Shown piece after piece: positions 33,520-42,398 of a DNA stretch of 64,000 nucleotides. The notes beneath the pieces are model-generated. The model ran no database searches. It was not told where the DNA came from and saw nothing but the letters and a program-made list of their open reading frames with translations. Origin of the DNA: Pseudobutyrivibrio ruminis CF1b (GTDB taxonomy: Bacteria; Bacillota; Clostridia; Lachnospirales; Lachnospiraceae); the NCBI RefSeq assembly GCF_000424005.1, contig NZ_AUJB01000001.1:1-64000 (forward strand), written 5' to 3'. A program made the position numbers and the translations under genes. Positions within the stretch are counted from its first letter, which is position 1. Every line of letters begins with the position of its first letter.

Positions 33520-33603
33520 GCCGGCTTGTCGGAATTGGCAGACGAGGCAGACTCAAAATCTGTTGATGGCAACATCGTGCGGGTTCAAGTCCCGCAGCCG
33601 GCA
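33520..33603 (+). tRNA. tRNA-Leu (anticodon CAA)
   Basis: An 84-nt class II tRNA. The acceptor stem GCCGGCT (33520-33526) pairs with AGCCGGC (33596-33602), with discriminator A. The anticodon loop CTCAAAA gives CAA, reading UUG. A long variable arm and GGTTCAAGT T-loop are present. The CCA end is not encoded. Confidence 0.96.
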
Positions 33604-33608
33604 TAAGC

Positions 33609-33644
33609 AAAAAAGTGGTCTAGCAAAGCTAGGCCACTTTTTTT
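33609..33644. terminator. Bidirectional terminator between tRNA-Leu and lysA
   Basis: AAAGTGGTCTAGC (33612-33624) pairs with GCTAGGCCACTTT (33628-33640) with one G-U pair or mismatch. T-runs follow on both strands, so it serves the tRNA on the plus strand and lysA on the minus strand. Confidence 0.9.
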
Positions 33645-33656
33645 ATTTGTCATATT

Positions 33657-34922
33657 TTAAAGTAAATTGTCAACCACTCCAAGGCCATCAAATGTAGCCA
33701 AATAATCCTTAATTGTCTCAGGTCGACGGATTAATTTGAAGCTTCCGTCCTCCTTCAAAAGTACCTCTGCACTCTTGAGTTTTCCGTTGTAATTGTAGCC
33801 CATAGAATAGCCGTGAGCTCCTGTGTCGTGAATGAAAAGGATGTCTCCCTTATCAATCTTTGGAAGCTGTCTGTCCACTGCGAACTTATCACAGTTTTCG
33901 CAAAGGGAACCTGTTACATCATATACGTGATCCTCAGGTGCATTTTCCTTTCCAAGAACAGTCACGTGATGATATGAACCATAAACTGCTGGACGCATCA
34001 AATCTACTGCACAAGCATCCACACCGATGTACTCCTTGTATATGTGCTTCTCATGGATAGCTGTAGTCACAAGTCCACCGTAAGGTCCCATCATAAAACG
34101 TCCCATCTCTGTAAGGATGGCCACATCACCAAGTCCTGCTGGAACAAGGATTTCATCAAATGCCTTGTGAACTCCCTCTCCGATTGCAAGAATATCGTTT
34201 GGTGTCTGGTCTGGTCTGTATGCAATTCCAACACCGCCTGAAAGGTTTACGAATGAAATAGAAATTCCAGTCTTTTCCTTAAGCTCAACAATGAGCTCAA
34301 ATAAAGTCTTTGCAAGTGCTGGGTAGTATTCGTTAGTAACTGTGTTTGAAACAAGGAATGCGTGGATACCGAACTCCTCAACACCCTTGTCACGAAGAAT
34401 CTGGTATGCCTCAAAAATCTGGTCCTTAGTCATACCATACTTGCTGTCACCAGGGTTATCCATGATACCGTTTGAAAGCTCGTAAACTCCACCTGGGTTA
34501 TAACGGCAGCACATCTTCTTTGGAAAATGTCCCACTACTTTTTCATAAAAATCAATGTGTGTGAAATCATCAAGATTAACGATTACTCCCAAATCGTCAG
34601 CATACTTGAACTCGCTGGCTGGAGTGTCGTTAGAAGAAAACATAATTTCATCGCCCTTAAATCCGATTTCATCAGAAAGAGCGAGCTCAACATAAGAAGC
34701 GCAGTCTACACCGCAGCCTTCTTCCTGTAAGATTTTTAAAATAAATGGATTTGGATTTGCTTTTACAGCAAAATATTCTTTGAAGCCCTTGTTCCAGCTG
34801 AATGCCTGGTTTACTTTGCGGGCGTTTTCGCGTATTCCCTTCTCATCATAAATGTTAAATGGTGTAGGAATCTCCTTTGTAATCTCTTGAATCTTTTCTT
34901 TTGTGACAAATGGGGTTTTCAT
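33657..34922 (-). CDS. lysA: Diaminopimelate decarboxylase
   Basis: A 421-residue PLP enzyme of the alanine-racemase-fold decarboxylase family; it makes L-lysine from meso-diaminopimelate. The PLP lysine is K54 in FAVKANPNP. Other motifs are the Gly-rich NLSGGVGIAYRP and the C-terminal active-site pair GSLCENCDKF and HDTGAHGYSMGYNYNG. The related carboxynorspermidine decarboxylase is less likely given the CENCD motif. Its start overlaps the upstream lytic transglycosylase by 4 bp (ATGA). Confidence 0.9.
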   Translation of the reverse strand: MKTPFVTKEKIQEITKEIPTPFNIYDEKGIRENARKVNQAFSWNKGFKEYFAVKANPNPFILKILQEEGCGVDCASYVELALSDEIGFKGDEIMFSSNDTPASEFKYADDLGVIVNLDDFTHIDFYEKVVGHFPKKMCCRYNPGGVYELSNGIMDNPGDSKYGMTKDQIFEAYQILRDKGVEEFGIHAFLVSNTVTNEYYPALAKTLFELIVELKEKTGISISFVNLSGGVGIAYRPDQTPNDILAIGEGVHKAFDEILVPAGLGDVAILTEMGRFMMGPYGGLVTTAIHEKHIYKEYIGVDACAVDLMRPAVYGSYHHVTVLGKENAPEDHVYDVTGSLCENCDKFAVDRQLPKIDKGDILFIHDTGAHGYSMGYNYNGKLKSAEVLLKEDGSFKLIRRPETIKDYLATFDGLGVVDNLL

Positions 34923-35605
34923 AAATAATTAATCTCCGCTAATGTTTGCTTAAGTACTGCATATTCCTCTGTGTCTGGTAGTTCGCGTAAAAGCTTTTTC
35001 AAATCTTCCTCCAGCTGATTTTTGGAAGCTGTACGTGAAATATAATTTGTATAAGGCACATCTGCTCCGCGCTTCATAATAGCCTTAATATTCTTCACGT
35101 AACTCTGTGTCTCTCCATAAGGTGGCACTCCACCATATTGCTTAACAACGCTGCTGCCTGCATTATAGGCTGCAAGAGCCTTTTCTACACTGCCACCAAA
35201 TTCCTGCAATTTCTGAGCAATATACTTGGCACCTGCCATAATATTCTCATATGCATCAAATGGATGCTCCAGCCCTAATTCCCTGGCTGTTTCAGGCATA
35301 ATCTGCATAATTCCCATAGCTCCGCTACGACTGACTGCATCTGGGTCAAATCCCGACTCCTGCTGAGCCATTGCTGTAAGTAAATCGTAGCTTACTCCAT
35401 ACTTTCTGCTGGCCTCGATAAAAATGTCTTTGTAGGAAGTTGCACTGGAAATACTGTCTGCCACCGTGGTGGTATTCAGTGCTTTTGCAAAAGCTTTGCT
35501 AATGTTTGAGGCACTGTTTCTGCCCTGAGATGAGCTTTGATTGATGGCCTGCATGAACTCTTCATAGACCACTTGTGCCCCTGTTGAGACTACCGAAATT
35601 TTCAT
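34919..35605 (-). CDS. SLT-domain lytic transglycosylase without a signal peptide
   Basis: A 228-residue protein whose C-terminal half is a Slt70-type goose-lysozyme-like domain. The catalytic Glu is in MAQQESGFDPDAVS, followed by GAMGIMQIMPETA and the AAYNAG block. The N-terminal 70 residues are polar and Ser-rich, with no signal sequence or membrane helix, as in flagellum-associated peptidoglycan hydrolases. It may be exported by another route. It is translationally coupled to lysA, an unusual pairing. Confidence 0.85.
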   Translation of the reverse strand: MKISVVSTGAQVVYEEFMQAINQSSSQGRNSASNISKAFAKALNTTTVADSISSATSYKDIFIEASRKYGVSYDLLTAMAQQESGFDPDAVSRSGAMGIMQIMPETARELGLEHPFDAYENIMAGAKYIAQKLQEFGGSVEKALAAYNAGSSVVKQYGGVPPYGETQSYVKNIKAIMKRGADVPYTNYISRTASKNQLEEDLKKLLRELPDTEEYAVLKQTLAEINYL

Positions 35606-35657
35606 ACTCTTTTTCCCCTAAACCCCTGATTACAACAACAAAAATAGCGCTACAGTA

Positions 35658-35686
35658 TTGACTTCACCACCTACTTTTGATATCCT
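35658..35686 (+). promoter_or_regulatory. Promoter of tRNA-Thr
   Basis: TTGACT (35658-35663) and TATCCT (35681-35686) are exactly 17 bp apart, 20 bp before the tRNA. Confidence 0.7.
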
Positions 35687-35706
35687 TTTTCTTGCTGAAT
35701 AAGCAA

Positions 35707-35778
35707 GCTGGTGTGGCTCAGAGGTAGAGCACTTCCTTGGTAAGGAAGGGGTCACGGGTTCAATTCCCGTCACCAGCT
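35707..35778 (+). tRNA. tRNA-Thr (anticodon GGU)
   Basis: A 72-nt tRNA. The acceptor stem GCTGGTG pairs with CACCAGC (35771-35777), with discriminator T. The anticodon stem CTTCC/GGAAG encloses loop TTGGTAA, giving anticodon GGT, which reads ACC and ACU. The T-loop GGTTCAATT is present. CCA is not encoded. Confidence 0.96.
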
Positions 35779-35789
35779 CTTTTCTTTTT

Positions 35790-35818
35790 CCCAGGGCTGA
35801 TTTGCCTTGGGATTTTTA
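35790..35818 (+). terminator. Terminator of tRNA-Thr
   Basis: CCCAGGGC (35790-35797) pairs with GCCTTGGG (35804-35811) with one G-U pair, followed by ATTTTTATT. Confidence 0.75.
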
Positions 35819-35865
35819 TTTGCTCTACACTTTACCATAATAAAGTAGTGATGTAAACCCCATTT

Positions 35866-36549
35866 CTATGACTCTGAATATAGCTCTCCGTAAAGGCTCT
35901 TTAGATAGAAATAATAGCATGCCAGCATACATACTTCTCCAAACATAGAAATTAAGAATAATAAATCCATATTTCCTGTAGCTGGTCCAAGAGCTGCAAA
36001 AACAAACATCAATATTCCACCTGTAAACATATATGAAATCTTAAATTTCTTCCAAACAATTGCCCCTGAAATAATCAGTGGAATGATTGTTCCAAAGGAA
36101 AGTATACGGCTAATTACCCTGGCCCATACAGGAGTACCAGGACCTGTAGCCATTCTGACGTTTGCTCCAACTACTGTTTCCACCAGTTCCACATGTAAAG
36201 ACTGCACTAGTCCAAGTATCATCAGTATTACAGTTATAATCCAAACAAGACACATGCCTTTTTTCTTTAGCTTCAGACTATATCCGCATATAGGCAGCAC
36301 AAGTGGAACCATAGTTCCGTGCATAATGTATCTTAACTGGGAAAATATAATTGGAAATTCATCTATTATTCCCCCTAATGCCACAACAAATGCATCAAAA
36401 GTCAAACCTACTGCCACAGCCAGCATACATACCACCATAAGGTTTCTCTTCTGCTTCAATTCATTGGCAAACACATAGACAAGCCCCAGCTCAGCTACAG
36501 ATACAACCCACAATATAATATTAATATTTGAAACAATTACATCGTGCAT
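35866..36549 (-). CDS. Multi-pass membrane protein of unknown function
   Basis: A 227-residue protein with about six or seven hydrophobic helices and short loops. No catalytic or transport motif is recognised. The topology, with the N-terminus outside and a short polar C-terminal tail, resembles 7TM sensor modules but no output domain is attached. It stands alone between tRNA-Thr and RNase HI, transcribed towards the tRNA. Function unknown. Confidence 0.75.
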   Translation of the reverse strand: MHDVIVSNINIILWVVSVAELGLVYVFANELKQKRNLMVVCMLAVAVGLTFDAFVVALGGIIDEFPIIFSQLRYIMHGTMVPLVLPICGYSLKLKKKGMCLVWIITVILMILGLVQSLHVELVETVVGANVRMATGPGTPVWARVISRILSFGTIIPLIISGAIVWKKFKISYMFTGGILMFVFAALGPATGNMDLLFLISMFGEVCMLACYYFYLKSLYGELYSES

Positions 36550-36615
36550 CCTCTATCCCCCATAAATTTGCAAACACTATGATAGTCTATAATAACAATA
36601 GACTGTGATTAATAT

Positions 36616-36644
36616 TTGAAAAATCTGTCCATTATCTTTACTAT
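36616..36644 (+). promoter_or_regulatory. Promoter of the rnhA-M42-ABC gene run
   Basis: TTGAAA (36616-36621) and TACTAT (36639-36644) are exactly 17 bp apart. It lies 30 bp before the RNase HI start. A short inverted repeat AGTCTAT/ATAGACT (36584-36604) lies just upstream. Confidence 0.6.
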
Positions 36645-36673
36645 ATTAAATAGAAAAAAGTTAGGAGAATAAT

Positions 36674-37315
36674 ATGGCAAAGAAAAACTTTTATGCTGTG
36701 AAGGTTGGAAAAGCTCCTGGCATATATAAATCCTGGCCTGAATGCCAATCCAATGTGTCAGGATATCCAGGTGCTGTCTTTAAGGGATTTGAGACCCTTG
36801 CAGAGGCAGAAGCATTTATGTCCGGCACAGCGACCATAGCTTCCCCAAGCAATGAATCCGCTACTTCAGAAGCTGATGGCGTAACCAATCTTCCTGATAT
36901 ATACGCATTTACGGATGGTTCATTTAATGTGGCCACTGGTGTGTATGGTTTCGGAGGCTTTCTTCACTACAGCGATACAGAAGATGATATTGAAATCCGC
37001 GGCAATGGAAATGATCCTGAGGAAGCAGTTTCACGAAACGTAGCTGGCGAGGTTCACGGGGCGGTGGCAGCCATGCGAAAGGCAGTGGAACTTGGCCTTA
37101 CAGAAATGACACTCTTCTATGATTATGAGGGAATCGAAAAATGGCCTCTCAGATACTGGAAGACAAATAAGAAGATTTCAATGTTTTATGTTGAAGAATA
37201 TGACCAGCTTAAGGATAAACTGAGGGTGAATTTTGTTCATGTCAAGGCTCACACAGGTATCCCCGGCAATGAGGCAGCAGATAGAATGGCCAAAGCCGAA
37301 GTTGGAATAGAATAG
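36674..37315 (+). CDS. rnhA: Ribonuclease HI with N-terminal viroplasmin-like domain
   Basis: A 213-residue nuclease that cuts the RNA strand of RNA-DNA hybrids. Residues about 3-50 form the caulimovirus viroplasmin-like hybrid-binding domain (FYAVKVGKAPGIYKSW, GYPGAVFKGF). The catalytic RNase H domain (about 75-212) shows the acidic residues in FTDGSFN, AGEVHGA, YDYEGIEKW and GNEAADRMAK. Start supported by TTAGGAG eight bases upstream. The M42 peptidase gene follows after a short gap. Confidence 0.93.
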   Translation: MAKKNFYAVKVGKAPGIYKSWPECQSNVSGYPGAVFKGFETLAEAEAFMSGTATIASPSNESATSEADGVTNLPDIYAFTDGSFNVATGVYGFGGFLHYSDTEDDIEIRGNGNDPEEAVSRNVAGEVHGAVAAMRKAVELGLTEMTLFYDYEGIEKWPLRYWKTNKKISMFYVEEYDQLKDKLRVNFVHVKAHTGIPGNEAADRMAKAEVGIE

Positions 37316-37330
37316 ATTTTGGAGGAATTT

Positions 37331-38368
37331 ATGCAGACAAAAAAATACGTAGACTACATGGTACAGCAGACAGTGGATATTCTCGGAATCGACAGCCCTA
37401 CAGGCTTCACAAACAACGCTGCAAAACATCTTATTAAGGAATATGAAAAGCTTGGCTACAAGCCAGTCATGACTACAAAGGGCGGTGTCCTTGTAGATCT
37501 TGGTGGTAAGAATGAAGATGATGCCATTCTTATCGAGGCTCATATGGATACCCTTGGCGGAATGGTTTGCCAGATAAAGGGTAATGGTAATCTTGCTCTT
37601 ACTCCACTTGGCGGATTTTCTCCTAACAATGGTGAGGCTGAAAACTGCCGCATTTACACTCGTGAAGGAAAGATATATGAGGGTACATTCCAGCTTAACG
37701 ATGCCTCAGTTCACGTAAATGATGATTATAAGACAACAGCTCGAGAGTTCAAGAGTATGGAAGTTGTTATTGATGAGGAAGTTTCAAGTGCAGAGGATAC
37801 AAAAAAGCTTGGTATCATGATTGGTGACATCGTAGCTTTCGAGCCACGTACTCGTGTTACAGAATCTGGCTACATCAAGAGCCGTTTCCTTGATGACAAG
37901 CTTTCAGTTGGTATTCTCCTTGGCCAGGCTAAATATCTTGCAGACAACAAGATTACTCCTGAGCGCAAGGTTTACCACCACATCACAGTTTACGAAGAGG
38001 TTGGTCACGGTGCCTGCGGTACTGTTCCTGAGGGAGTTACTGAGATTCTTTCTGTAGATATGGGTTGTATCGGTGAGGGACTTGATTGTAAGGAGACACA
38101 GGTAAGTATCTGTGCCAAGGATTCAGCTGGCCCTTACAACTATGATGTTGTTTCTAATCTTGTAAAGGTTGCTAAAGAAAATAAAATTGATTTTGCCATC
38201 GACGTATACCCACACTATGGTTCAGATGCAGATGCAGCTCTTGCTGCTGGTTACGATGTAAAGCATGGTCTTATCGGTGCCGGTGTATACGCTAGTCACG
38301 GTTATGAGCGCTCACACAAAAAGGGCGTTGAAAATACATTTAAGTTAATTGTGAACTACGTAAAGTAG
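37331..38368 (+). CDS. M42-family metallo-aminopeptidase
   Basis: A 345-residue di-metal aminopeptidase (FrvX/PepA-like, often forming tetrahedral particles). Metal ligands and catalytic residues are in EAHMDTLGG, the DDKLSVG block, YEEVGHGACG, VDMG and the late HYGSDADAA. I start at ATG 37331 because GGAGG lies five bases before it; a TTG four codons upstream is embedded in that ribosome binding site. Substrate unknown; glutamyl or neutral aminopeptidase activity is typical. The ABC-importer genes follow 18 bp downstream. Confidence 0.93.
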   Translation: MQTKKYVDYMVQQTVDILGIDSPTGFTNNAAKHLIKEYEKLGYKPVMTTKGGVLVDLGGKNEDDAILIEAHMDTLGGMVCQIKGNGNLALTPLGGFSPNNGEAENCRIYTREGKIYEGTFQLNDASVHVNDDYKTTAREFKSMEVVIDEEVSSAEDTKKLGIMIGDIVAFEPRTRVTESGYIKSRFLDDKLSVGILLGQAKYLADNKITPERKVYHHITVYEEVGHGACGTVPEGVTEILSVDMGCIGEGLDCKETQVSICAKDSAGPYNYDVVSNLVKVAKENKIDFAIDVYPHYGSDADAALAAGYDVKHGLIGAGVYASHGYERSHKKGVENTFKLIVNYVK

Positions 38369-38386
38369 CAAAGAAAGAAGGCAAAT

Positions 38387-39454
38387 ATGAAAAAGAAAAT
38401 CATTTCACTGTTAATGGCAACAGCCTTAATGGCAACATGCCTCGTAGGTTGCGGAAGTGCAGCCTCAAGCGAGGATGGTCCTACCGCTGAATTTGAGGCT
38501 TCAAAGGAAAACGAACCAGTAGCTGAAGAGGCACACGCTGCTGAGGACGTTGATATTAACGTGGCAGCATTAAAGGGACCTACTGCTATGGGTATGGTCA
38601 AGCTGATGGCTGAAAGCGACAATGGCGAAACAGCTACAAACCATTACACATTTACAATCGCTGCTGCACCTGATGAAATCACTCCAAACCTCATTCAGGG
38701 CAACTACGATATCGCAGCTGTTCCAGCCAATCTCGCTTCTGTTCTTTTTAACAAAACAGACGGCCAGATGCAGGTGCTTGCAATTAATACGCTTGGCGTT
38801 TTATACATTGTAGAAAACGGTGAGACAATCAACAGTGTAGAAGACCTTAAGGGCAAGACAATTTATGCCAGCGGTAAGGGGTCTACTCCTGAATATGCTC
38901 TCAACTACATGCTTTCTTCAAATGGTATTGATCCACAAAAGGATGTTACTATTGAATACAAATCTGAGCATGCTGAATGTGTAAGCGCACTTGTAAATGA
39001 CGAAGATGGTGTAGCAATGCTTCCACAGCCATTTGCAACGACAGCACTTATGCAGAACGAGAACATGAGAATCGCTCTTGATATGACTAAAGAGTGGGAA
39101 TCAGCTGCAAAGGCAAATGGTTCATCAGCTTCACTTGTGACTGGAGTTATTGTAGCAAGAAAAGTCTTTGTTGACGCTCATCCAGAAGCTGTTGAGATTT
39201 TCTTGAATCAGTATGAGAATTCAATCAAATACACAAATGACAATGTAGAGGATGCTTCTGCATTAATTGAGAAATATGATATTATAAAGGCAGCAGTAGC
39301 ACAGAAGGCTATTCCTTACTGCAACATCACTTTTATTGCAGGCTCAGATATGAAGGAAAAGCTTGGTGGCTACTTGGAAGAACTTTACAACCAGAACCCT
39401 GAAGCTGTAGGTGGACAGGTACCAGCAGATGAATTCTACTACATCGAAAAATAA
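38387..39454 (+). CDS. ABC importer substrate-binding lipoprotein (NMT1/SsuA-like)
   Basis: A 355-residue solute-binding protein. The signal peptide ends in the lipobox LVGC (Cys near 21), so it is lipid-anchored outside the membrane. The mature part is a type II periplasmic-binding fold, with the family-typical segment GNYDIAAVPANLASVLFNKT and a hinge near EHAECVSALVNDEDGVAMLPQP. Members bind sulfonates, nitrate, thiamine precursors or similar; the ligand cannot be assigned. The 3' end overlaps the permease gene. Confidence 0.88.
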   Translation: MKKKIISLLMATALMATCLVGCGSAASSEDGPTAEFEASKENEPVAEEAHAAEDVDINVAALKGPTAMGMVKLMAESDNGETATNHYTFTIAAAPDEITPNLIQGNYDIAAVPANLASVLFNKTDGQMQVLAINTLGVLYIVENGETINSVEDLKGKTIYASGKGSTPEYALNYMLSSNGIDPQKDVTIEYKSEHAECVSALVNDEDGVAMLPQPFATTALMQNENMRIALDMTKEWESAAKANGSSASLVTGVIVARKVFVDAHPEAVEIFLNQYENSIKYTNDNVEDASALIEKYDIIKAAVAQKAIPYCNITFIAGSDMKEKLGGYLEELYNQNPEAVGGQVPADEFYYIEK

Positions 39455-40193
39455 GAAAAACTTAAGACTTTGGGCTGTCATCTTTTGGATAATTGTATGG
39501 CAGCTCCTGTCTATTTATTTAGATTCTGATATTCTCCTTGCATCTCCTATCAAGGTTTTAAAGAGCCTTGTAGGGATGTTGGGGGTAATTTCCTTTTGGC
39601 AATCCATTTTATTTACGTTTATACGAATTTTCACAGGTTTGATTATCGCCAATGTACTTGGTGTTATTTTTGCTGCCATATCTTATGTTTACACTCCATT
39701 CAAAGAGTTGATATCCGTACCTGTTGCAGTAATAAAATCAACTCCGGTAGCATCCTTTATTATCCTGGTGCTGATTTGGATTCCATCCAGGAATCTTTCT
39801 GTATTTATAGCATTCCTCATGGCTTTTCCTGTAATCTACACCAATATCTTACAGGGTCTTACTGAGATGGATGGAAAAATGCTTGAGATGGCTCAGGTAT
39901 TTAAGATTCCTTTTAAACGAAAACTACGATTCATCTATGTGCCAGAAGTGATTCCTTATTACAGGGCTGCTGCCAATCTTTCCAACGGACTAAGCTTTAA
40001 GGCTGGCATAGCCGCAGAAATCATTGGCTTGCCTCGTGGTTCTATTGGAGAACGTCTTTACGAAGCAAAGATTTATCTAAACACTCCAGAGTTATTTGCC
40101 TGGACAATCGTAATCATTGTTTTAAGTATCGTTTTTAACCGTGCTTTTTCAGCAGTCATTAATCTTTTAATGAATAAATTGGAAGGTAGATAG
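39411..40193 (+). CDS. ABC importer permease (SsuC/TauC-like)
   Basis: A 260-residue permease with about six helices. The EAA-type coupling loop is visible near EVIPYYRAAANLSNGLSFKA. It may start at GTG 39411 or ATG 39429; neither has a clear ribosome binding site and both overlap the binding-protein gene, which implies translational coupling. It pairs with the lipoprotein and the ATPase to form one importer. Confidence 0.88.
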   Translation: MDRYQQMNSTTSKNKKNLRLWAVIFWIIVWQLLSIYLDSDILLASPIKVLKSLVGMLGVISFWQSILFTFIRIFTGLIIANVLGVIFAAISYVYTPFKELISVPVAVIKSTPVASFIILVLIWIPSRNLSVFIAFLMAFPVIYTNILQGLTEMDGKMLEMAQVFKIPFKRKLRFIYVPEVIPYYRAAANLSNGLSFKAGIAAEIIGLPRGSIGERLYEAKIYLNTPELFAWTIVIIVLSIVFNRAFSAVINLLMNKLEGR

Positions 40194-40194
40194 A

Positions 40195-40773
40195 ATGGAT
40201 ATTGTAATTAAAAATCTTTCAAAAGCATACGACGGCCAGAAGGTTCTAGATAATCTTTCTGTCACTTTCCCTGAGAAGTCATTTACCTGCCTCATGGGTA
40301 AATCAGGCGTAGGCAAGACTACTCTTCTATCTATCCTTATGGGATTAGAACAGGCTGATGAAGGTACTATTTTGGGTGTTGACGATAAAAATCTAAGCGT
40401 TGTTTTTCAGGAAAACAGACTGTGCAATAATCTTACAGCGCTGCTTAATATCAAAATGGTGATTGAGGATTCCGCCAGAATATCAGATACGCAAATACGA
40501 ACTTATCTAGATAGAATTGGTCTTGGAAATGAAACAAAAAAGCCAGTCTCTGAGTTCAGCGGTGGCATGAAACGCCGTGTAGCTATCCTTCGGGCACTCC
40601 TTGCCGACTTTGATTTACTAATCATGGATGAACCACTTAAAGGGCTTGACGAAGACACCAAACAGCAGGTCATCGACATAATAAAAGAATTAACCCAAAA
40701 TAAAACTGTCATCATGACAACTCACGACGACAGCGAACCTCAGGCATTTAATGCCAATATTATTAATCTTTAA
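40195..40773 (+). CDS. ABC importer ATPase, short form
   Basis: A 192-residue ATPase. Motifs are Walker A GKSGVGKTT (about 36-44), Q-loop VFQENRL, signature FSGGMKRR, Walker B LLIMDEPLKGLD and the switch His in TTHDD. It is about 50 residues shorter than usual SsuB/TauB proteins, because it ends soon after the switch motif, yet all catalytic motifs are present. It starts 1 bp after the permease stop. A strong bidirectional terminator follows. Confidence 0.9.
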   Translation: MDIVIKNLSKAYDGQKVLDNLSVTFPEKSFTCLMGKSGVGKTTLLSILMGLEQADEGTILGVDDKNLSVVFQENRLCNNLTALLNIKMVIEDSARISDTQIRTYLDRIGLGNETKKPVSEFSGGMKRRVAILRALLADFDLLIMDEPLKGLDEDTKQQVIDIIKELTQNKTVIMTTHDDSEPQAFNANIINL

Positions 40774-40777
40774 TAAC

Positions 40778-40810
40778 AAAAGGTGGCTAGCACACAGCTA
40801 GCCACCTTTT
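40778..40810. terminator. Bidirectional terminator between ABC operon and GtrII-like gene
   Basis: A perfect 14-bp stem, AAAAGGTGGCTAGC (40778-40791) with GCTAGCCACCTTTT (40797-40810), with T residues at both ends. Its right edge touches the stop codon of the convergent gene. Confidence 0.92.
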
Positions 40811-42330
40811 TAGTATTCTTCTGATATCTTGACTATCACAATATTGTCTTTCTGAATGATTGATCCAGCATATGGATAAGTCGGCATATTTTTTAACTCT
40901 TCACTGGCAAGTATCTCATTGTATGTATCTAAATCCACCAGATTTAAAGTAATCCCTATATCCTCAAGAGTACCATTATAGCAATCCAATACACAGTGTG
41001 ACAGATTTCCAAAATCACCTGCCTTTGCATAGTTACTGGCTCTATCCCAGTTTTCATTTTTTCTGAACAGATTGCTATAACATATATTCCCTACGAATGC
41101 ATACTGTGTGTCTTCTGCGCATTTTTCTTCATGCATTAAATTTGAAACCATATCGTTCATTATGACATCTTTAGATATATTTCCCTGAGACAAGGCATCG
41201 ATATCTACCCCTACAGCATAAATATTTCCATAAAGAATCAAGGCTGCAAGAACTATAAATACCTTGTCATATTTTAAATCTAGACTATCAACCAGCAGAA
41301 ATAAGAGAGCTAATGTAAATGGATGCGGACCTGTCATCTGCTCCCATAAAACCCAATCAGCTCCAGGCGCCAATAGTAATGCAATATTTGCTCCCATTGG
41401 TATACATATAAAGGCAATTATATACATAACCATTTTAGCTGGTGCTTTTCTTAATCTCTTAATTCCCACAGCCAAAACAAAAACAAATAAAATCGCTATA
41501 ATTAAAAGACGAATAATTTTAAATACATAATTACCGTTTTCAAATGAAAAATAAGATATCCACAAAAAATATGCTTTAACAATATCAATTGGCATATTCA
41601 TAATCAGACTTAGGATATTAGTAGAACCTGCACCATTGTAATCTGAAGCACTAACACCTCTAGCCCAAAGGCAAACATCCCATGATATCTTATACAATAC
41701 ACAACTTATAATAGTTATAACTATGCTACTCTTAAGTAACAAATAAGCTTTTTGAGATTCATCACATAGAAGTAATTTCATGAATAAAATTATGATTATA
41801 ACGATAAAACATCCTAGATTGGACTGATATAATCCCAATGTCAAGACAAGACATATCACCGAAAGTACGTAATTAGTTCGCTTGACTTTTTCGGTGTATA
41901 TACTTTTAACCATCAACCAACCTGCTATTACTGGTAACAAAGTAGCAACACCAAATGAAGGCGATTGAAATCTATATGATAGATAACAACATACAGTTGT
42001 ATTTATAACTAGTCCTAATGATAATACATAATGTCTTGCTGAAATCGTGGTGAAAATATTAACCAAAACAAAAGCAGCACCTGCTATGCATAAAAGTGCC
42101 AAGATAGAATTCAGCGGATCACCTGCATACCCATATCTAATTTTATCCAGGAATAACCATGCCCATCTACCTGATTCAAGTTCCAAATTACCTGCCTGAT
42201 GGATAGTACTCTTCCATAAACCATCCCTTGAGTTAGTGTATCCATTTGAAATTAACGGAATATAGCATAGCACTGCAATAATACAATTTATAAAAATAAA
42301 TTTAATACCCTGACTCTGTTTTATATTCAT
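40810..42330 (-). CDS. GtrII-like membrane glucosyltransferase
   Basis: A 506-residue protein with about ten or more hydrophobic helices. The N-terminal region with NGYTNSRDGLW and ESGRWAWLFLD fits the GtrII glucosyltransferase domain family, which uses a lipid-linked sugar to decorate surface glycans. The C-terminal 120 residues are soluble. No flippase or gtrB homologue is adjacent, so the substrate is open. The ribosome binding site is weak. Family assignment is moderate. Confidence 0.7.
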   Translation of the reverse strand: MNIKQSQGIKFIFINCIIAVLCYIPLISNGYTNSRDGLWKSTIHQAGNLELESGRWAWLFLDKIRYGYAGDPLNSILALLCIAGAAFVLVNIFTTISARHYVLSLGLVINTTVCCYLSYRFQSPSFGVATLLPVIAGWLMVKSIYTEKVKRTNYVLSVICLVLTLGLYQSNLGCFIVIIIILFMKLLLCDESQKAYLLLKSSIVITIISCVLYKISWDVCLWARGVSASDYNGAGSTNILSLIMNMPIDIVKAYFLWISYFSFENGNYVFKIIRLLIIAILFVFVLAVGIKRLRKAPAKMVMYIIAFICIPMGANIALLLAPGADWVLWEQMTGPHPFTLALLFLLVDSLDLKYDKVFIVLAALILYGNIYAVGVDIDALSQGNISKDVIMNDMVSNLMHEEKCAEDTQYAFVGNICYSNLFRKNENWDRASNYAKAGDFGNLSHCVLDCYNGTLEDIGITLNLVDLDTYNEILASEELKNMPTYPYAGSIIQKDNIVIVKISEEY

Positions 42331-42398
42331 AATTCTCTATCCCCATAAATATTTCTGTTACTTTTATAAACAAAAGCTTTAATCTAAAGAAATATAAA

